Shown one piece after another: positions 15,059 through 17,492 of a stretch of DNA of 17,492 nucleotides. The DNA lies in NCBI GenBank assembly GCA_003142355.1, contig PLMF01000139.1:1-17492 (forward strand), given 5' to 3'. The DNA comes from Bryobacterales bacterium. GTDB lineage: Bacteria > Acidobacteriota > Terriglobia > Bryobacterales > Bryobacteraceae. The translations under genes were made by a program, and so were the position numbers. Below the pieces are notes generated by a model. It saw nothing but the letters and a program-made list of their open reading frames with translations, was not told the origin of the DNA and ran no database searches. Position 1 is the first letter of the stretch, and every line of letters begins with the position of its first letter.

Positions 15059-16513
15059 CTACGCCGGCAGAGGCCAGCCTTCGCGGTATTTGCGCTGCAA
15101 CATCTGGTTGGCGGTTTCGCTGTTGGTAAATTTGCCCGCCTTCGTGTCATAACGCAGGATCTTGCCCTTGTGCATGATGCCTATGTCGCCCAGCAGGCAC
15201 GCCTGGCAAACCAGGCCGCTCCGCTGGAAGTTGGTGCTCGCCGGCTTGTGCGTTCTCGCGCATTCCACCCACTCGAGCCAGTGGCTCTCGGGCCGCGGCA
15301 GGGTCTTGGCCGGACGCTTGTAGGATTTGTCGAGTTCGTCCGGAAAGAGCCGGATCATGTCCGGAACGGATTCCTTCGGCTTGCCCATGTAGATGTTGGA
15401 ATAAATGAGTGCGCCCTTGCTGCCGATGAACATGCCTCCGCCGGTCGGGAACTTGTCTCCCTCTTTCCACCCTTTCGGCATGGGCGGCATATGGTTCGCG
15501 TGCCAGGTGACAGTCGCGGCAGGCATCTTCCCGCGCGCCGCGAAGGTGTAGCGAACCGTGGCCATGCGCGGAAACATCTGCGCCATTTGCTCGGGACCAT
15601 ACTCTGGATCCGTGTCCGCCTCGATCGTCTCCGGCAGCCCGAGATCCAGCGCCGTGAACACCGGGTCCAGGAAGTGACTGCCGTGATCGCCCAGCAGTCC
15701 GGTTCCGAAATCGACCCAGTTTCTCCACCGAAGCGGGGTATACATGGGATTCCATGGCCGGAACGGAGACGGCCCCACAAAGAGGTCCCATTTCACTTCA
15801 GGCGGAACCGGAATCTCGTCGTGGATGTGTTTGATCGGCTCGTAATAGGCGGCTGGGTCGGGCGGCGGGGGTGCGTTCGCGGGCCGGGGTGCGTTCGCGG
15901 GCCGGGCGCCCTCGAACACGTGCACCTCTTTCACATCGCCGATGGCGCCGTCCTTGATCCACTCGGCCATCGACAGCAAGTCCTCGGAGGCGTGGCCCTG
16001 GACCCCGTGTTGCGTAGCCACTTTGTATTTCTTCTCCGCGGCCATCATGGCCCGGATTTCGTGGACCGAGTGCGCCAACGGCTTCTCGCAGAAGACGTGC
16101 TTGCCCATTTTCATCGCCGTGATCGCCGCGTGCGCGTGCGTGTGGTCGGCCGAGCACACCACCACGCCGTCGATGCTCTTGTCCATTTCCTGGAGCATCA
16201 CACGCCAGTCGTCGAACTTCTTCGCCTGAGGGTTCTTATTGGCAATGTCGATGGCCGGCGTCACTCCGCCCGCCCCGGGAGTGCCAGGCCGCCAGTCGAT
16301 ATCGCATACGGCGACGATATTCTGGCTCGCCAATTCCCGCAAGGCCTTGGGCCCGTACAGTCCGCCGATGCCGATGAAGGCGACGTTCATCTTGTCGTTC
16401 GGGGGGATGGCGCCCCCGCGGCCGAAAACCTTCACCGGTAGAAACGAAAAGCCTCCGATAGCCGCGCTCCTGGCGAGAGCGTCCCGCCTGGTGATTTCCT
16501 GCTTGCGATTCAT
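15059..16513 (-). CDS. Tat-exported Gfo/Idh/MocA-family oxidoreductase
   Basis: The protein is 484 residues from the ATG at 16513. A longer frame reaches 16564, but AGGAGG lies 5 nt before 16513 and that start places a twin-arginine signal, 'TRRDALARSAAIGGFSFLP', at residues 8-26. The Rossmann domain begins 'MNVAFIGIGGLYG' (42-54). The sugar-dehydrogenase EKP motif is at 143-145 ('GKHVFCEKPLAHS'), and 'GDHGSHFLDPVF' (275-286) supplies His277/His280 for the active site. The C-terminal domain is of the type common in Acidobacteriota and Planctomycetes. It probably oxidises or reduces a sugar in the periplasm with a tightly held NAD(P), as known for glucose-fructose oxidoreductase; the substrate is unknown. 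It contains a duplicated RPANAP insert at about 204-215. It is the first gene of a unit with GH43. Confidence 0.93.
   Translation of the reverse strand: MNRKQEITRRDALARSAAIGGFSFLPVKVFGRGGAIPPNDKMNVAFIGIGGLYGPKALRELASQNIVAVCDIDWRPGTPGAGGVTPAIDIANKNPQAKKFDDWRVMLQEMDKSIDGVVVCSADHTHAHAAITAMKMGKHVFCEKPLAHSVHEIRAMMAAEKKYKVATQHGVQGHASEDLLSMAEWIKDGAIGDVKEVHVFEGARPANAPRPANAPPPPDPAAYYEPIKHIHDEIPVPPEVKWDLFVGPSPFRPWNPMYTPLRWRNWVDFGTGLLGDHGSHFLDPVFTALDLGLPETIEADTDPEYGPEQMAQMFPRMATVRYTFAARGKMPAATVTWHANHMPPMPKGWKEGDKFPTGGGMFIGSKGALIYSNIYMGKPKESVPDMIRLFPDELDKSYKRPAKTLPRPESHWLEWVECARTHKPASTNFQRSGLVCQACLLGDIGIMHKGKILRYDTKAGKFTNSETANQMLQRKYREGWPLPA
15869..15904. repeat. Perfect 18-bp tandem duplication inside the oxidoreductase gene
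   Basis: Two identical copies (15869-15886 and 15887-15904) of a unit beginning GGGTGCGTTCGCGG. In the protein it gives RPANAP twice, followed by a run of prolines. The length is a multiple of three, so the frame is kept. Probably slippage-derived. Confidence 0.9.
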
Positions 16514-16518
16514 CGATT

Positions 16519-16524
16519 CCTCCT
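16519..16524 (-). promoter_or_regulatory. Strong Shine-Dalgarno AGGAGG deciding the oxidoreductase start
   Basis: AGGAGG on the minus strand, 5 nt before the ATG at 16513. It favours this start over the upstream ATG at 16564, which would bury the Tat signal 17 residues inside. Confidence 0.85.
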
Positions 16525-16555
16525 GCTGCCCACTGTCGCTTCCTGGCCACCCCCG

Positions 16556-16561
16556 ATTATA
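16556..16561 (-). promoter_or_regulatory. Putative -10 box (TATAAT) for the oxidoreductase-GH43 unit
   Basis: Exact TATAAT on the minus strand preceded by GTG, 42 nt upstream of ATG 16513. This would give a leader of about 35 nt holding the AGGAGG. There is no recognisable -35 at 17-bp spacing. The rest of the 121-bp divergent gap shows no clear operator. Confidence 0.45.
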
Positions 16562-16634
16562 CACTCAGCCGCCTCCGTCCTCCCCTCGTCCGTGCGCCAC
16601 GGGTGTTAAACTGATTCTTCAAAGGCGGATTTAC

Positions 16635-17492
16635 TTGTATCGGTTTGTGTTTCCGGCCTTCCTGATCATGGCCCTGACGGTTCCCGCGGCCATGTCTCAA
16701 GAAGGCCAGCTCGACGCCAGCCCCGGGCTTTTCACCGTCATGGCCGCGATCAACGCCGTCGGCTATGCGGCTGACCTGTCGTCGCCGAATAATCATCCGC
16801 TGCGGGACGCCATCCGCGCGGAACTGGCCAAGCGGAACATCCCTTCGCTTCCGGCCCTCAAGGCTTTCTTCGACAGGCACCGCAAGAACGACGACACCGT
16901 CGAGCTGAGCCAGTACATTTCCTTCGCGCTCACTGCCGGAGGTCCGCCCGACTTCGCTGTCAGGCAGCGCGACGTCGACATTCCGCCGGACGCCGCCCTT
17001 TTGCAGGGGCTTTCGCCGTTACTCGCGACCTTCTACAAGGAAGCCCATATCGAAGACTTGTGGAACCGGTCGCAACCCGCTATCAACCAATACATCGAGC
17101 GGTATCACGATCCCGTTTCCGAGGCGGTGCTCCAGGTGAACGCCTACCTGCGGCAGCTAACCTCCGGCTTCCGAGGCCGCCGTTTTCAAATCTATATCGA
17201 GCTGCTGGCGGCGCCCAACCAGATCCAGACGCGCAGTTATGGCTTTGAGTACACCATCGTCATCACGCCCTCGCCGGAACTGCGGACTTTCGATGTGCGG
17301 CACGCGTATTTGCACTACCTGCTCGATCCGCTGTCGACTCGCTACCAGGAGATTCTGGAACGCAAGAAGGGGCTTACCGACCACGCCCAGCGCGCGCACG
17401 CGCTGGCCGATTCCTTCAAGGACGATTTCCTGCTGCTGGTCACGGAATCGCTCATCAAGGCGGTGGAGGCGCGGCTGGACCATAAGCCGGAA
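16635..17492 (+). CDS. Exported protein of unknown function with HAYLH (degenerate HExxH-like) motif, partial
   Basis: 286 open codons from TTG 16635 to the window edge. The TTG is preceded by AAAGGCGG at 6-nt spacing and gives a signal peptide (MYRFVFPAFLIMALTVPAAMS). GTG 16647 is a possible alternative start. I do not recognise a named family. The protein is helical with 'LFTVMAAINAVGYAADL' near 32-48, 'LLATFYKEAHIEDLWNR' near 129-145 and 'QIYIELLAAPNQIQTRSYG' near 185-203. Near 221-231 'VRHAYLHYLLDP' is placed like the zinc-binding helix of a gluzincin-type peptidase, but the catalytic Glu position is Ala (H223-A-Y-L-H227). This suggests a non-catalytic relative of such peptidases; that reading is inference. 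The 3' end lies outside the window. It diverges from the oxidoreductase gene. Confidence 0.82.
   Translation, partial: MYRFVFPAFLIMALTVPAAMSQEGQLDASPGLFTVMAAINAVGYAADLSSPNNHPLRDAIRAELAKRNIPSLPALKAFFDRHRKNDDTVELSQYISFALTAGGPPDFAVRQRDVDIPPDAALLQGLSPLLATFYKEAHIEDLWNRSQPAINQYIERYHDPVSEAVLQVNAYLRQLTSGFRGRRFQIYIELLAAPNQIQTRSYGFEYTIVITPSPELRTFDVRHAYLHYLLDPLSTRYQEILERKKGLTDHAQRAHALADSFKDDFLLLVTESLIKAVEARLDHKPE

Noticed and set aside
12899..16441. 1180-codon open frame on the plus strand
   Set aside because: It runs antisense to the GH43 and oxidoreductase genes and overlaps the ABC ATPase in another frame. The translation is Arg/Val/His-rich with no domain, which is typical of antisense frames in GC-rich codon usage.

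Overview
The window is GC-rich bacterial DNA, most likely from an Acidobacteriota genome of the Bryobacterales/Solibacter type. That placement rests on family content and is an inference, since there is no rRNA or marker gene. The supporting content is an Oar-like TonB-dependent receptor with an N-terminal carboxypeptidase-regulatory domain, a DUF1080 protein, a Tat-exported Gfo/Idh/MocA oxidoreductase, an exported DinB-fold protein and many signal-peptide hydrolases.

Layout, left to right. Positions 1-1842 (minus strand) hold two exported serine hydrolases in one transcription unit: an HSL-type esterase, then a CocE/NonD-family hydrolase cut by the window edge. Diverging from them, 1876-4254 (plus) carries an exported DUF1080 protein and a polytopic GT-C-like membrane protein, followed by an exported DinB-like protein (4299-4820). 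A zinc alcohol/polyol dehydrogenase (4835-5863, minus) diverges from an exported protein of unknown function (5893-7275, plus). Positions 7276-7462 are filled by a strongly palindromic, MITE- or REP-like element. Then come a small unknown protein (7463-7843) and a 1119-residue TonB-dependent receptor (7903-11262) followed by a hairpin. A PLP aminotransferase (11411-12583, minus) diverges from a ModF/YlmA-like ABC ATPase (12615-13403, plus). A minus-strand unit (15059-16513, then 13436-15034) encodes a Tat-exported Gfo/Idh/MocA oxidoreductase and a GH43 glycosidase. The last gene (16635 to the edge, plus) is an exported protein with a degenerate HExxH-like motif.

The theme is periplasmic and outer-membrane handling of plant-type glycans and esters: GH43, DUF1080, the Tat oxidoreductase, esterases and the TonB receptor. 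The genes do not form one tight polysaccharide utilisation locus, and no SusD partner is present. No phage, CRISPR, tRNA or rRNA was seen. No gap exceeds 300 bases.

The most interesting structural signals are not genes. First, three divergent gene pairs are separated by only 29-33 bp, and each gap holds two outward-facing -10-like boxes placed 6-9 nt from the start codons. This suggests compact bidirectional, possibly leaderless promoters. Second, a nested inverted-repeat element lies at 7286-7447 with a CTAAG direct repeat at both edges.
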